DNA from: JALYIM01 sp040003205
GTDB lineage: Bacteria; Acidobacteriota; Terriglobia; Terriglobales; Acidobacteriaceae
Reading direction: 5' to 3'
Assembly: GCA_040003205.1 (NCBI GenBank)
Contig: JBDUDA010000183.1
Coordinates: 1 to 6,252, forward strand
Length of the DNA stretch: 6,252 nucleotides
Shown in pieces: positions 1 through 6,252 of the stretch (position 1 is the stretch's first letter; each line of letters starts with the position of its first letter). The notes below the pieces were generated by a model. That model saw nothing but the letters and a program-made list of their open reading frames with translations. It was not told the DNA's origin and did not search any database. A program made the translations under genes and the position numbers.

Positions 1-2
1 AA

Positions 3-1529
3 GACCGGCTGACGCAACCGTTGATTCGCAAGGATGGCCGCCTGACTCCGGCGACCTGGGAAGAAGCTTTCGAACTAGTTGGGAAAAAGCTGGCGGAAAT
101 TCGCGACACGAACGGCGGAGGCGCGATCGGAGTTATCGGATCGAACCGCACCACCAACGAAGAAAATTATCTGCTACAGAAATTCGCGCGCGTCGTATTG
201 AAGACTAACAATATTGATCACCACCGAACGGCCGACTTCCCCGCCTTTGCGGCAGCGCTCGCTGGAAAAGATGGTCTTACAGCCAGTATGCGGGATGTGG
301 CAACTGCTCCAGCGATATTGCTGATTGGGAATAATCCTACCGACCAGCATCCGCTGCTTGCGTGGCAGATTCGAAATGCTGTGCGACTGCATGGCGCGCG
401 GCTCTACGTCATCAACTCAAAGACAATTAAATTGAGCAGGCAGGCTGTGAGGTTTTCCCAGGTTGCGGCGGGAGCTGAGGGAAAGATTGGCGCATTTCTG
501 GCCGGAGATGACTCCGCGGTCAGCGGACCATCGAGCGGCGATAGCAACCACGACTCGTTGACTTCGCTACGAGATAAACTGCGCGGCGAACAGAACCTCG
601 TCATCATCTTTGGATCGGAAATTCGCGGCAAAGATATTGCTTTGCTGGTGCAGTTCGGCTCAGCGCTTCAAGGCGCGAAGTTTGTGTGCCTTTCCGATTA
701 CGCGAATTCGCGGGGCGCTGCCGACATGGGTTTGTATCCCGACCTCCTTCCTGGGTATCAGTCAGTCTCCAGCGCCAGCAAGTTCCGCGAAGAGTGGCAG
801 GAGATGCCCAGCGTCCCTGGACTCACCATGCCGGAGATGCTGAATGGCGCAACTTCCGGCAAATTGAAAGCGCTTTATGTCGTGGGCGCGAATCCGGTGG
901 ATCAATTCAAGTTGCACCCTACCGCGCTCGCGAAGAGCTTCGTCATCGTGCAAGACATGTTTCTCACCGAGACCGCCGCTATCGCCGACGTCGTTTTGCC
1001 CGCTTCCAATGCCTACGAAAAATCGGGGACATTCACTAATACTTGCGGCGATATCCAATTAGTTAAAAAAGCCGGGGAGGTGAGCGGCGCCAAGTCTGAT
1101 TTCGAAATGATTGTGCGCATCGCGGACGCAACCGGTTACGACGTTCCGAAACTTGTGCCTTTTGGCCGCGGCACGCGGGCCGACATGGGACAATCTCGCG
1201 GGGCGCAATCGGGCGAGGCCGATCGTCACAGTGTGTGGCTTGAGGCGCGCGGACTCGAACCAAAGATGAGCCCGTTCGATCCCGTGGCGATTCTGGATGA
1301 GATTCAGCGATTGCTGCCGAGTTACGACATCTCCAGGCTGAATTTGATGGCCGGAAATGATGAGCACACAAAATTGTCGGGGCCGGGAGCTTTGCACGAC
1401 CCCGCGTTGATCGTGCCCGCGAATGACGATCTGTTCAGTTCGGGCACTCTGGGACGTTACTCCCGCACACTAAATTCGGTGCTGGAGAATCATCACAAAC
1501 AACCTGCGGAAGAAATCGCAGCCGATTGA
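3..1529 (+). CDS. nuoG: NADH-quinone oxidoreductase subunit G, C-terminal part (5' end outside window)
   Basis: This is the molybdopterin-oxidoreductase-like part of NuoG, a peripheral-arm subunit of complex I that helps carry electrons from NADH through iron-sulfur clusters. The frame is open to the left edge (first full codon at base 3, reading DRLTQPLIRKDG), so the TTG at 21 is not the true start and the ferredoxin-like N-terminal domain with its Cys/His cluster ligands lies upstream. About 508 residues are visible, against roughly 700-900 for whole NuoG proteins. Recognisable motifs are GSNRTTNEE (base 138), DHHRTADFP (base 216), LIGNNPTDQHPL (base 321), GANPVDQFKLHP (base 885) and EKSGTFTNTCGD (base 1017). 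Formate dehydrogenase and nitrate reductase alpha subunits share this fold, but nuoH to nuoM follow directly, so NuoG is the firm choice. The segment coded at about 1160-1235 is Gly/Arg/Ser-rich and looks like a variable surface loop. The protein ends in a polar, charged tail. Confidence -1.
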   Translation, partial: DRLTQPLIRKDGRLTPATWEEAFELVGKKLAEIRDTNGGGAIGVIGSNRTTNEENYLLQKFARVVLKTNNIDHHRTADFPAFAAALAGKDGLTASMRDVATAPAILLIGNNPTDQHPLLAWQIRNAVRLHGARLYVINSKTIKLSRQAVRFSQVAAGAEGKIGAFLAGDDSAVSGPSSGDSNHDSLTSLRDKLRGEQNLVIIFGSEIRGKDIALLVQFGSALQGAKFVCLSDYANSRGAADMGLYPDLLPGYQSVSSASKFREEWQEMPSVPGLTMPEMLNGATSGKLKALYVVGANPVDQFKLHPTALAKSFVIVQDMFLTETAAIADVVLPASNAYEKSGTFTNTCGDIQLVKKAGEVSGAKSDFEMIVRIADATGYDVPKLVPFGRGTRADMGQSRGAQSGEADRHSVWLEARGLEPKMSPFDPVAILDEIQRLLPSYDISRLNLMAGNDEHTKLSGPGALHDPALIVPANDDLFSSGTLGRYSRTLNSVLENHHKQPAEEIAAD

Positions 1530-1642
1530 CCGCGTAGAAAAGTCTTTGTAAGCAGTGTTCGAATTTGTTACCGGACTTCCGCTATCACGTACAGATCCAT
1601 CGGAATTCAGAATAAAGCTTTGAAAAGGAATAAAGAAACGCA
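1530..1642 (+). other. nuoG-nuoH intergenic spacer / nuoH leader
   Basis: This 113-base gap is the longest non-coding stretch in the window and contrasts with the overlapping junctions further down. It is A/T-richer than the flanking genes, especially from about 1603 to 1640. I see no convincing terminator (no strong GC stem followed by a T run) and no strong sigma-70 promoter. The best pair is TTGACC at 1526-1531 with TAAGCA at 1549-1554, a poor -10. It is too short to hold a subunit gene and I recognise no gene remnant. Its most likely role is simply a leader within the operon transcript. Confidence -1.
1625..1630 (+). promoter_or_regulatory. Ribosome binding site deciding the nuoH start
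   Basis: AAGGAA lies 12 bases before the TTG at 1643 and 24 bases before the next candidate, the ATG at 1655. An in-frame TAA at 1631-1633 excludes any earlier start. The spacing is a little long for TTG but far too long for ATG, so TTG is preferred. Confidence -1.
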
Positions 1643-2680
1643 TTGAGCCTGGGAATGTTCATCCTCGTGTCGGTGATCAAGATTGTGCTGACACTTTTTA
1701 TTCTGCTGACGGCGGTCGCCTACACCGTATGGCTGGAACGAAAAGTTGTAGGGCGCATCCAGAACCGCTGGGGTCCCACACGGGTCGGCCCCTTCGGATT
1801 GCTTCAGCCGATGGCGGATGGCGTCAAATTTTTGTTTAAGGAAGACATAACGCCGCCGCACGTGTACAAGCCGCTCTATATTGCGGCTCCAATGATAGCG
1901 GTGGTTTTCGCGCTAACTTCGATCGCCATGATCCCGGTTGGCAACTGGGTGACGATTGGTCCGATCCACACGGCGCTCGAAATCACCGACGTGAATATTG
2001 GTTTGCTCGTCATCCTTGGTCTCACTTCGATGGGTGTGTACGGAATCGCGCTGTCGGGATGGTCGTCGAATAATAAGTATTCGTTGCTGGGTGGCTTGCG
2101 AGCCAGCGCGCAGATGGTCAGTTACGAAATTGCGCTCGGATTATCGCTGGTCGGGGTTCTCATTTTGTCGGGAAGTTTCAGTTTGCGCGATATTGTAGAC
2201 GCGCAAGGTGGACACTTCTGGGGATTCATTCCGCGCTGGAACATCTTCCAGGGGCAGTTCGTCGCCTTCTTTATTTACCTGATGGCGGCGTATGCGGAAA
2301 CTAACCGCATCCCATTCGATCTGCCCGAGGCTGAAACCGAGCTCGTGGCGGGATATCACACTGAGTACAGCGCCATGAAATTTGCCATGTTCTTCATGGC
2401 GGAGTACGCCAACATGATTACGGTCGCATGCCTGGCTACGTTGTTGTTTCTGGGCGGATGGCATGGGCCCATTTTCGGACCTCCTATCTTGCAAGCGTTG
2501 CTGCCGGTGTTCTGGTTCGTAGCAAAAATATTTGCGTTTTTGTTCCTTTATATATGGGTGCGGGGCACGCTTCCACGATTCCGCTATGACCAGCTAATGT
2601 CTTTCGGATGGAAGTTCTTGTTGCCGCTGGCAATTGCGAATCTTGTGGTTACAGCTTTGGTAGTCGCTCTCAGATCGTAG
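1643..2680 (+). CDS. nuoH: NADH-quinone oxidoreductase subunit H
   Basis: NuoH (ND1 family) is a membrane subunit at the junction of the two arms of complex I. It forms much of the quinone-binding chamber and couples quinone reduction to the proton channels. The 345-residue product is close to the family length (E. coli about 325) and strongly hydrophobic, consistent with the usual eight membrane helices. Family signatures are WLERKV at residues 30-35, followed by RIQNRWGPTRVGPFGLLQPMADG and then KEDITPP, and the highly conserved ETNRIPFDLPEAETELV at 219-235 followed by AGYHTEYS, an acid-rich loop lining the quinone cavity. The start is taken as TTG because of the upstream in-frame stop at 1631 and the AAGGAA at 1625; ATG at 1655 would lose four residues and is the alternative. 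The next gene is nuoJ, 27 bases downstream, rather than the expected nuoI. Identification is near certain. Confidence -1.
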   Translation: MSLGMFILVSVIKIVLTLFILLTAVAYTVWLERKVVGRIQNRWGPTRVGPFGLLQPMADGVKFLFKEDITPPHVYKPLYIAAPMIAVVFALTSIAMIPVGNWVTIGPIHTALEITDVNIGLLVILGLTSMGVYGIALSGWSSNNKYSLLGGLRASAQMVSYEIALGLSLVGVLILSGSFSLRDIVDAQGGHFWGFIPRWNIFQGQFVAFFIYLMAAYAETNRIPFDLPEAETELVAGYHTEYSAMKFAMFFMAEYANMITVACLATLLFLGGWHGPIFGPPILQALLPVFWFVAKIFAFLFLYIWVRGTLPRFRYDQLMSFGWKFLLPLAIANLVVTALVVALRS

Positions 2681-2707
2681 AACGAACTCAGTTAGCAGCT
2701 TAGAAAA

Positions 2708-3229
2708 ATGCTTCACTTGATTCTATTTCTATTTTTCGGCGCAATCTGCGTGGCTGGAGCGGTGAACCTGCTCGTGCAGAGTCATCCCATTAACAGCGCG
2801 TTGTCCTTAGTGGTCGTGATGGGATCGCTGGCTGTGGAGTATTTGCTGCTGGGCGCGGAGTTTGTCGCGGCCGTGCAGGTCATCGTGTACGCGGGAGCGA
2901 TCATGGTTCTTTTTGTGTTCGTGATCATGCTGCTGAATGCGGGAGAAGAAGCTCACTCCGGTGGCAGCCGCATTGCGCTCTACATCGGCGTACCGGGAAT
3001 GCTGGCGGCCAGCGCGCTCGTGACGTGGGTTCTTTTGCAGCGCAGCGGAACAGTTTCCGTCGCAGCCGGAGCGCTGCCTGGCTCCCCGCAGCAGATTGGC
3101 TGGCTGCTGTTTCACGACTTCCTGCTGCCGTTTGAAGTCACATCAATTCTGGTGCTGATCGCGATCATGGGAGCCGTCGTGCTTGCAGCCAAACCCGAAG
3201 CAGTGCAGCAAAACAGGAGGGGGAATTAA
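2708..3229 (+). CDS. nuoJ: NADH-quinone oxidoreductase subunit J
   Basis: NuoJ (ND6 family) is a small membrane subunit of complex I lying between the quinone-chamber subunit NuoH and NuoK. One of its helices changes shape during turnover in structures of the family. The product has 173 residues (E. coli 184) and about five hydrophobic segments. The conserved core is HPINSALSLVVVMGSLAVEY at about residues 26-45, then LLGAEFVAAVQVIVYAGAIMVLFVFVIMLLN, the classic NuoJ signature with a Gly/Ala-rich third helix. The ATG at 2708 is the only reasonable start, since an in-frame TAG lies at 2693-2695. No clear Shine-Dalgarno motif precedes it; the leader is only A-rich (AGAAAA). Its stop overlaps the nuoK start by one base (TAATG). 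The C-terminus is short, basic and polar (NRRGN). Confidence -1.
   Translation: MLHLILFLFFGAICVAGAVNLLVQSHPINSALSLVVVMGSLAVEYLLLGAEFVAAVQVIVYAGAIMVLFVFVIMLLNAGEEAHSGGSRIALYIGVPGMLAASALVTWVLLQRSGTVSVAAGALPGSPQQIGWLLFHDFLLPFEVTSILVLIAIMGAVVLAAKPEAVQQNRRGN
3215..3220 (+). promoter_or_regulatory. Strong Shine-Dalgarno site for nuoK
   Basis: A perfect AGGAGG inside the last codons of nuoJ sits 8 bases before the ATG at 3229, ideal spacing. It is the strongest ribosome binding site in the window and fixes the nuoK start, and so the one-base TAATG overlap with nuoJ. Confidence -1.
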
Positions 3230-3531
3230 TGGTTCCTCTTTCCTATTACTTAATTTTGAGCGGCTTTCTGTTTGCCTGCGGGGTCACCGGATTTCTGATC
3301 AAGCGCAACATCATTACCATATTTATGTCCATCGAACTCATGCTGAATGGAGTGAATCTTTCGTTCGTGGCATTCGCTGCGCAGTGGCATGCGTTGAGCG
3401 GACAGGTCTTCGTTTTCTTTGTAATGGTCGTGGCCGCCGCAGAAGCCGCAGTTGGGTTAGCAATCATCATCGCGGTCTATCGCACGCGTGAGACTTTGAA
3501 TGTGGACCAGGTAAACCTGCTCAAATTATGA
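3229..3531 (+). CDS. nuoK: NADH-quinone oxidoreductase subunit K
   Basis: NuoK (ND4L family, distantly related to MrpC) is a three-helix membrane subunit of complex I next to NuoJ, forming part of the proton path between the quinone chamber and the antiporter-like subunits. At 100 residues it matches the family length exactly. The two buried glutamates known to be needed for activity are present at the same numbers as in E. coli: Glu36 in FMSIELMLNGVNL and Glu72 in VVAAAEAAVGLAI. The C-terminal NVDQVNLLKL is also typical. The start is set by the AGGAGG at 3215. The stop overlaps the nuoL start as ATGA, pointing to translational coupling. Identification is near certain. Confidence -1.
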   Translation: MVPLSYYLILSGFLFACGVTGFLIKRNIITIFMSIELMLNGVNLSFVAFAAQWHALSGQVFVFFVMVVAAAEAAVGLAIIIAVYRTRETLNVDQVNLLKL

Positions 3532-5555
3532 CGCCGAATCTACATCTCTGGCTGATTCCGATACTGCCGCTGATCGGTGCCGCCATCAACGGCTTTCTAG
3601 GACGCCGCTCTTCGCGACGAGCAGTCACCGTTGTCGCGCTGACTTTTTGCGGCGGCGCTTTTGCCATGGCGTTGTGGGTGGTTTCACAATTCTCTTCCCT
3701 GGCTTTGCCGCATGTTGAAGTTATCGCTCCGTGGATTCGCGCCGGGGGCTTGCAGGCGGACTTTGCGTTTTATCTGGATCAGCTTTCCCTCGTCATGCTG
3801 CTGGTCGTAACCGGCGTGGGATTTCTCATCCATCTTTATTCAGTTGGATACATGTGGGAAGAGGGCGGCTTTTACCGCTTCTTCACTTATCTGAACCTGT
3901 TCATGTTTTTCATGCTGACCCTAATCCTGGCCAGCAATTACTTGCTGATGTTTATCGGATGGGAAGGCGTGGGATTGGCTTCCTACCTCCTGATCGGATT
4001 TTTCTTTCTGCGCGGTTCAGCCGCCTCAGCGGGGAAGAAAGCATTCATCGTCAACCGTATTGGCGACTTCGGATTCCTGATCGCACTCTTTCTATTGATC
4101 AAACATTTTGGATCGCTCGACTTTAGCCAGGTATTTCAGAGTGTGCAGCCGATGAGTCCAGAGACCGCGGGCGCGGGACTTCTGACCTCGATCGCATTGC
4201 TTCTGATGGTAGGCGCCGCCGGCAAGTCAGCACAGATTCCACTGTATATTTGGCTGCCTGATGCGATGGAAGGCCCTACGCCGGTCTCGGCGCTCATTCA
4301 CGCTGCGACCATGGTGACGGCGGGCGTGTATATGGTTTCGCGATCACATGTGATTTTTGAGCGTGCTCCGACGGCATTGACCGTGGTTGCGGTGATCGGC
4401 ACTCTGACCGCTCTGTTCGCTGCCACCATCGGCATTACGCAAACCGACATCAAGAAAGTGCTGGCATACTCGACCATTTCGCAGCTTGGATACATGTTCA
4501 TGGCTTGCGGCGTCGCTGCATTTTCGGCCGCCGTCTTTCATTTGATGACGCATGCGTTTTTTAAAGGATTGCTCTTCCTTGCCGCTGGTTCGGTAATTCA
4601 TGCGGTGGGCGGTGAGCAGGACATGCGCAAGATGGGCGGATTGCGCAGCAAAATTCCCTGGACTTTCTGGACCATGACCGCTGGAACCGTCGCCATCGCT
4701 GGAGTTCCTCCCCTCGCGGGATTCTTCAGCAAGGACGAAATTCTGTGGCGCGCGTATCAGGCAAGCTGGATTTACTGGATGCTAGGCGTAACAACCGCCT
4801 TTTTGACATCCTTCTATATGTTCCGGCTCTGGTTTTTGACTTTCTTCGGGGAGTATCGAGGAGCAGCCTCTGCCGACAGCCATGCCCACGGACACGCGGC
4901 CGACGCGCATCACGGGCACGGCGGCGTGCATGAGAGTCCCAGGGTAATGCTGGTTCCGCTCGTGATCCTAGCCATCCTTTCTGTCGTTGGGGGCTGGGTC
5001 GGAGTTCCAGAATCATTGGGCGGTGGAAATAGATTCGACAAATTTCTTGCGCCGGTGTTTCACAACTCGACGTCCTCCGCTAACGGCGAGCACGCTGCTG
5101 CCGGAGAGATGATTCCGGCCGAAAAGGAAACTGAAGGGCCGGAGCCGCAGACCGGGCGCAGCACGGAATTACTCTTCACCGCAATCTCCGTTGCCGCCGC
5201 ATTTCTTGGTCTTGGTCTCGCATGGATGCTCTATCAAAAGCGTCCGGAACTCCCAGAGCGGATCGCGACCTCGCTCAATGGCTTTTACACGACGGTGCTG
5301 CACAAATATTACGTTGACGAGATTTATGACTCGATATTCGTGAAGCCTCTGCTGAAATTGTCGTCGGTAGTTTTATGGCGCGGAATTGATCAGAATGTGA
5401 TTGATGCAGGGATAGACGGCTCCGCTGACAGTGCGCGCGATGCGTCCGATACCATGCGGCACATGCAGTCCGGCAACATTCGTTCTTATGCGGGATGGGT
5501 AGCGGCAGGCGCAGCCGTGGTGATCGGATACATGGTCTGGATGGGAAGCCGATGA
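3528..5555 (+). CDS. nuoL: NADH-quinone oxidoreductase subunit L
   Basis: NuoL (ND5 family) is the distal antiporter-like proton-pumping subunit of complex I. The 675-residue product is longer than E. coli NuoL (613). Key charged residues are in place with a small offset from E. coli numbering: Glu146 in IGWEGVGLASYLL, Asp180 in NRIGDFGF, Lys233 in GAAGKSAQIPL, His258 in ALIHAATMV, His338, His342 and Lys346 in FHLMTHAFFKGLL, and Lys402-Asp403 in GFFSKDEIL. A histidine-rich loop occupies 452-468 and an acidic, polar linker about 512-545. The C-terminal region (YYVDEIYDSIFVKPL, then WRGIDQNVIDAGIDG) is the usual NuoL element leading into the long lateral helix and a last membrane helix ending MVWMGSR. 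MrpA-type antiporters are related but ruled out by length and by the complex I neighbours. Little Shine-Dalgarno signal precedes the start, so coupling to nuoK through the ATGA overlap is likely. It overlaps nuoM by four bases. Confidence -1.
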   Translation: MTPNLHLWLIPILPLIGAAINGFLGRRSSRRAVTVVALTFCGGAFAMALWVVSQFSSLALPHVEVIAPWIRAGGLQADFAFYLDQLSLVMLLVVTGVGFLIHLYSVGYMWEEGGFYRFFTYLNLFMFFMLTLILASNYLLMFIGWEGVGLASYLLIGFFFLRGSAASAGKKAFIVNRIGDFGFLIALFLLIKHFGSLDFSQVFQSVQPMSPETAGAGLLTSIALLLMVGAAGKSAQIPLYIWLPDAMEGPTPVSALIHAATMVTAGVYMVSRSHVIFERAPTALTVVAVIGTLTALFAATIGITQTDIKKVLAYSTISQLGYMFMACGVAAFSAAVFHLMTHAFFKGLLFLAAGSVIHAVGGEQDMRKMGGLRSKIPWTFWTMTAGTVAIAGVPPLAGFFSKDEILWRAYQASWIYWMLGVTTAFLTSFYMFRLWFLTFFGEYRGAASADSHAHGHAADAHHGHGGVHESPRVMLVPLVILAILSVVGGWVGVPESLGGGNRFDKFLAPVFHNSTSSANGEHAAAGEMIPAEKETEGPEPQTGRSTELLFTAISVAAAFLGLGLAWMLYQKRPELPERIATSLNGFYTTVLHKYYVDEIYDSIFVKPLLKLSSVVLWRGIDQNVIDAGIDGSADSARDASDTMRHMQSGNIRSYAGWVAAGAAVVIGYMVWMGSR

Positions 5556-6252
5556 GCAGCTTTAATTTAGACAGCTCGATTCTGACCCTGGTCACATTCA
5601 TTCCGCTGGCGGGCGGCTTGCTGTTGCTGCTGTTTCCCCGTCGTGATCGCGACATCCGCGTCTTCTCGCTTGTCATAACTTTGCTTACGTTTGTGTTGTC
5701 CTTGCATCTGCCGGTGCGTTTTCATCGCGGGCAGATGGGATTTCAGTACGAACTCGACAAGCTCTGGATTTCGAATCCGAATATTCACTATCACATGGGG
5801 ATTGATGGTATTTCCATGTGGCTGGTCGTTCTCACAACTTTTCTCACTCCTTTGTGTGTGCTGATTTCGTGGAAGTCCATCCACGAGCGGGTAAAAGAAT
5901 TTTTCATTATTTTGCTGGTGCTGGAGACCGCGCTCATCGGCGTTTTCACTTCTCTGGACCTCTTCCTGTTTTATTTCTTCTGGGAAGCGACCTTGATTCC
6001 GATGGCGCTGCTGATCGGCATGTATGGCCACGGGCGCAAAGTCTACGCCGCAGTAAAATTCTTTCTGTACACCATGATCGCATCGGTTTTCATGCTGGCT
6101 GCCATTCTGTGGCTCTACGCCAAAACCGGCACGTTTGATTTTGTTGCGATCCAAGCTGCAATTCGAAACGGACAGGTTGAGCATTTCTCCTCGGCGGCAC
6201 TATGGTTGTTTCTGGGTTTCTTCATAGCGTTCGCGGTGAAAGTCCCGCTCTT
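5552..6252 (+). CDS. nuoM: NADH-quinone oxidoreductase subunit M, N-terminal part (3' end outside window)
   Basis: NuoM (ND4 family) is the second antiporter-like proton-pumping subunit, seated between NuoL and the NuoK/NuoJ side of the membrane arm. The frame starts at an ATG within the ATGA overlap with nuoL (MSSFNLDSSILTL) and stays open to the right edge, giving 233 complete codons of an expected 500 or so. Visible hallmarks are the first helix ending GGLLLLLFPRR, YHMGIDGISMWLVVLTTFLTPL, and FYFFWEATLIPMALLIGMYG with the pumping glutamate at residue 145 (E. coli Glu144). Near the edge FAVKVPL carries Lys230, equivalent to the essential Lys234 of E. coli. These distinguish it from NuoL, which has GWEGVGLASY in the same position. 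A weak GGAAG at 5544-5548 precedes the start at short spacing. nuoN would be expected next, outside the window. Confidence -1.
   Translation, partial: MSSFNLDSSILTLVTFIPLAGGLLLLLFPRRDRDIRVFSLVITLLTFVLSLHLPVRFHRGQMGFQYELDKLWISNPNIHYHMGIDGISMWLVVLTTFLTPLCVLISWKSIHERVKEFFIILLVLETALIGVFTSLDLFLFYFFWEATLIPMALLIGMYGHGRKVYAAVKFFLYTMIASVFMLAAILWLYAKTGTFDFVAIQAAIRNGQVEHFSSAALWLFLGFFIAFAVKVPL

Noticed and set aside
686..1397. Several open frames of 60-117 codons on both strands within nuoG
   Set aside because: They overlap the confirmed nuoG frame, are Arg/Ser/Pro-rich and show no family motif or ribosome binding site.
3..1529. The left-edge gene as a formate dehydrogenase or other molybdopterin enzyme
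   Set aside because: It shares the fold, but the wording of its motifs and the adjacent nuoH fit NuoG better.
1526..1554. Possible sigma-70 promoter TTGACC - 17 bases - TAAGCA
   Set aside because: The -35 is good but the -10 matches only two of six positions, and the -35 overlaps the nuoG stop. Not strong enough to annotate.
1577..1605. Inverted repeat TTCCG ... CGGAA in the nuoG-nuoH gap
   Set aside because: Only five base pairs with a 19-base loop and no following T run; likely chance, not a terminator.
5567..6184. A 205-codon open frame on the minus strand
   Set aside because: It lies fully inside nuoM, whose + strand reading has clear family motifs. The minus-strand product is Gln/Arg/Asn/His-rich low-complexity text typical of the complement of a membrane-protein gene.
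3528..6252. NuoL and NuoM as subunits of an Mrp-type cation antiporter or a membrane hydrogenase
   Set aside because: These families are homologous, but nuoG, nuoH, nuoJ and nuoK lie directly upstream in complex I order, and the NuoL C-terminal lateral-helix region is present.

Overview
The window is a 6.25-kb slice of a bacterial respiratory complex I (NDH-1, proton-pumping NADH:quinone oxidoreductase) operon, entirely on the + strand. It reads, in order: the 3' part of nuoG, complete nuoH, nuoJ, nuoK and nuoL, and the 5' part of nuoM, which runs off the right edge. Coding density is very high. The only gaps are 113 bases between nuoG and nuoH and 27 bases between nuoH and nuoJ. The nuoJ/nuoK, nuoK/nuoL and nuoL/nuoM junctions overlap by 1, 4 and 4 bases, which indicates translational coupling within one transcript.

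Organism: the protein wording (for example the NuoG stretches around GSNRTTNEENY and NIDHHRTADFPAF, and NuoJ opening with MLHLILFLFF) and the moderate G+C content suggest a soil-type Acidobacteriota (Terriglobia-like) bacterium. This is an impression from remembered family sequences, not a search result, and should be held at moderate confidence.

How the genes work together: NuoG is a subunit of the peripheral arm that passes electrons from NADH along iron-sulfur clusters. NuoH is the membrane subunit at the arm junction that forms much of the quinone chamber. NuoJ and NuoK link that chamber to the antiporter-like subunits NuoM and NuoL, which translocate protons. The charged residues known to matter for pumping are present: Glu36 and Glu72 in NuoK, Glu146/Lys233/Lys402 in NuoL, and Glu145/Lys230 in NuoM.

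The most notable point is what is absent. The usual order is G-H-I-J-K-L-M-N, but here nuoJ follows nuoH after only 27 bases, so nuoI (the subunit carrying two [4Fe-4S] clusters that hands electrons towards the quinone site) is not in its usual place. Smaller points are a TTG start for nuoH behind an A-rich leader, a histidine-rich loop and a hydrophilic linker in NuoL, and a variant TNTCGD motif in NuoG. I found no RNA genes, mobile elements, CRISPR arrays or evidence of an undescribed system; this is mostly ordinary core-metabolism DNA.
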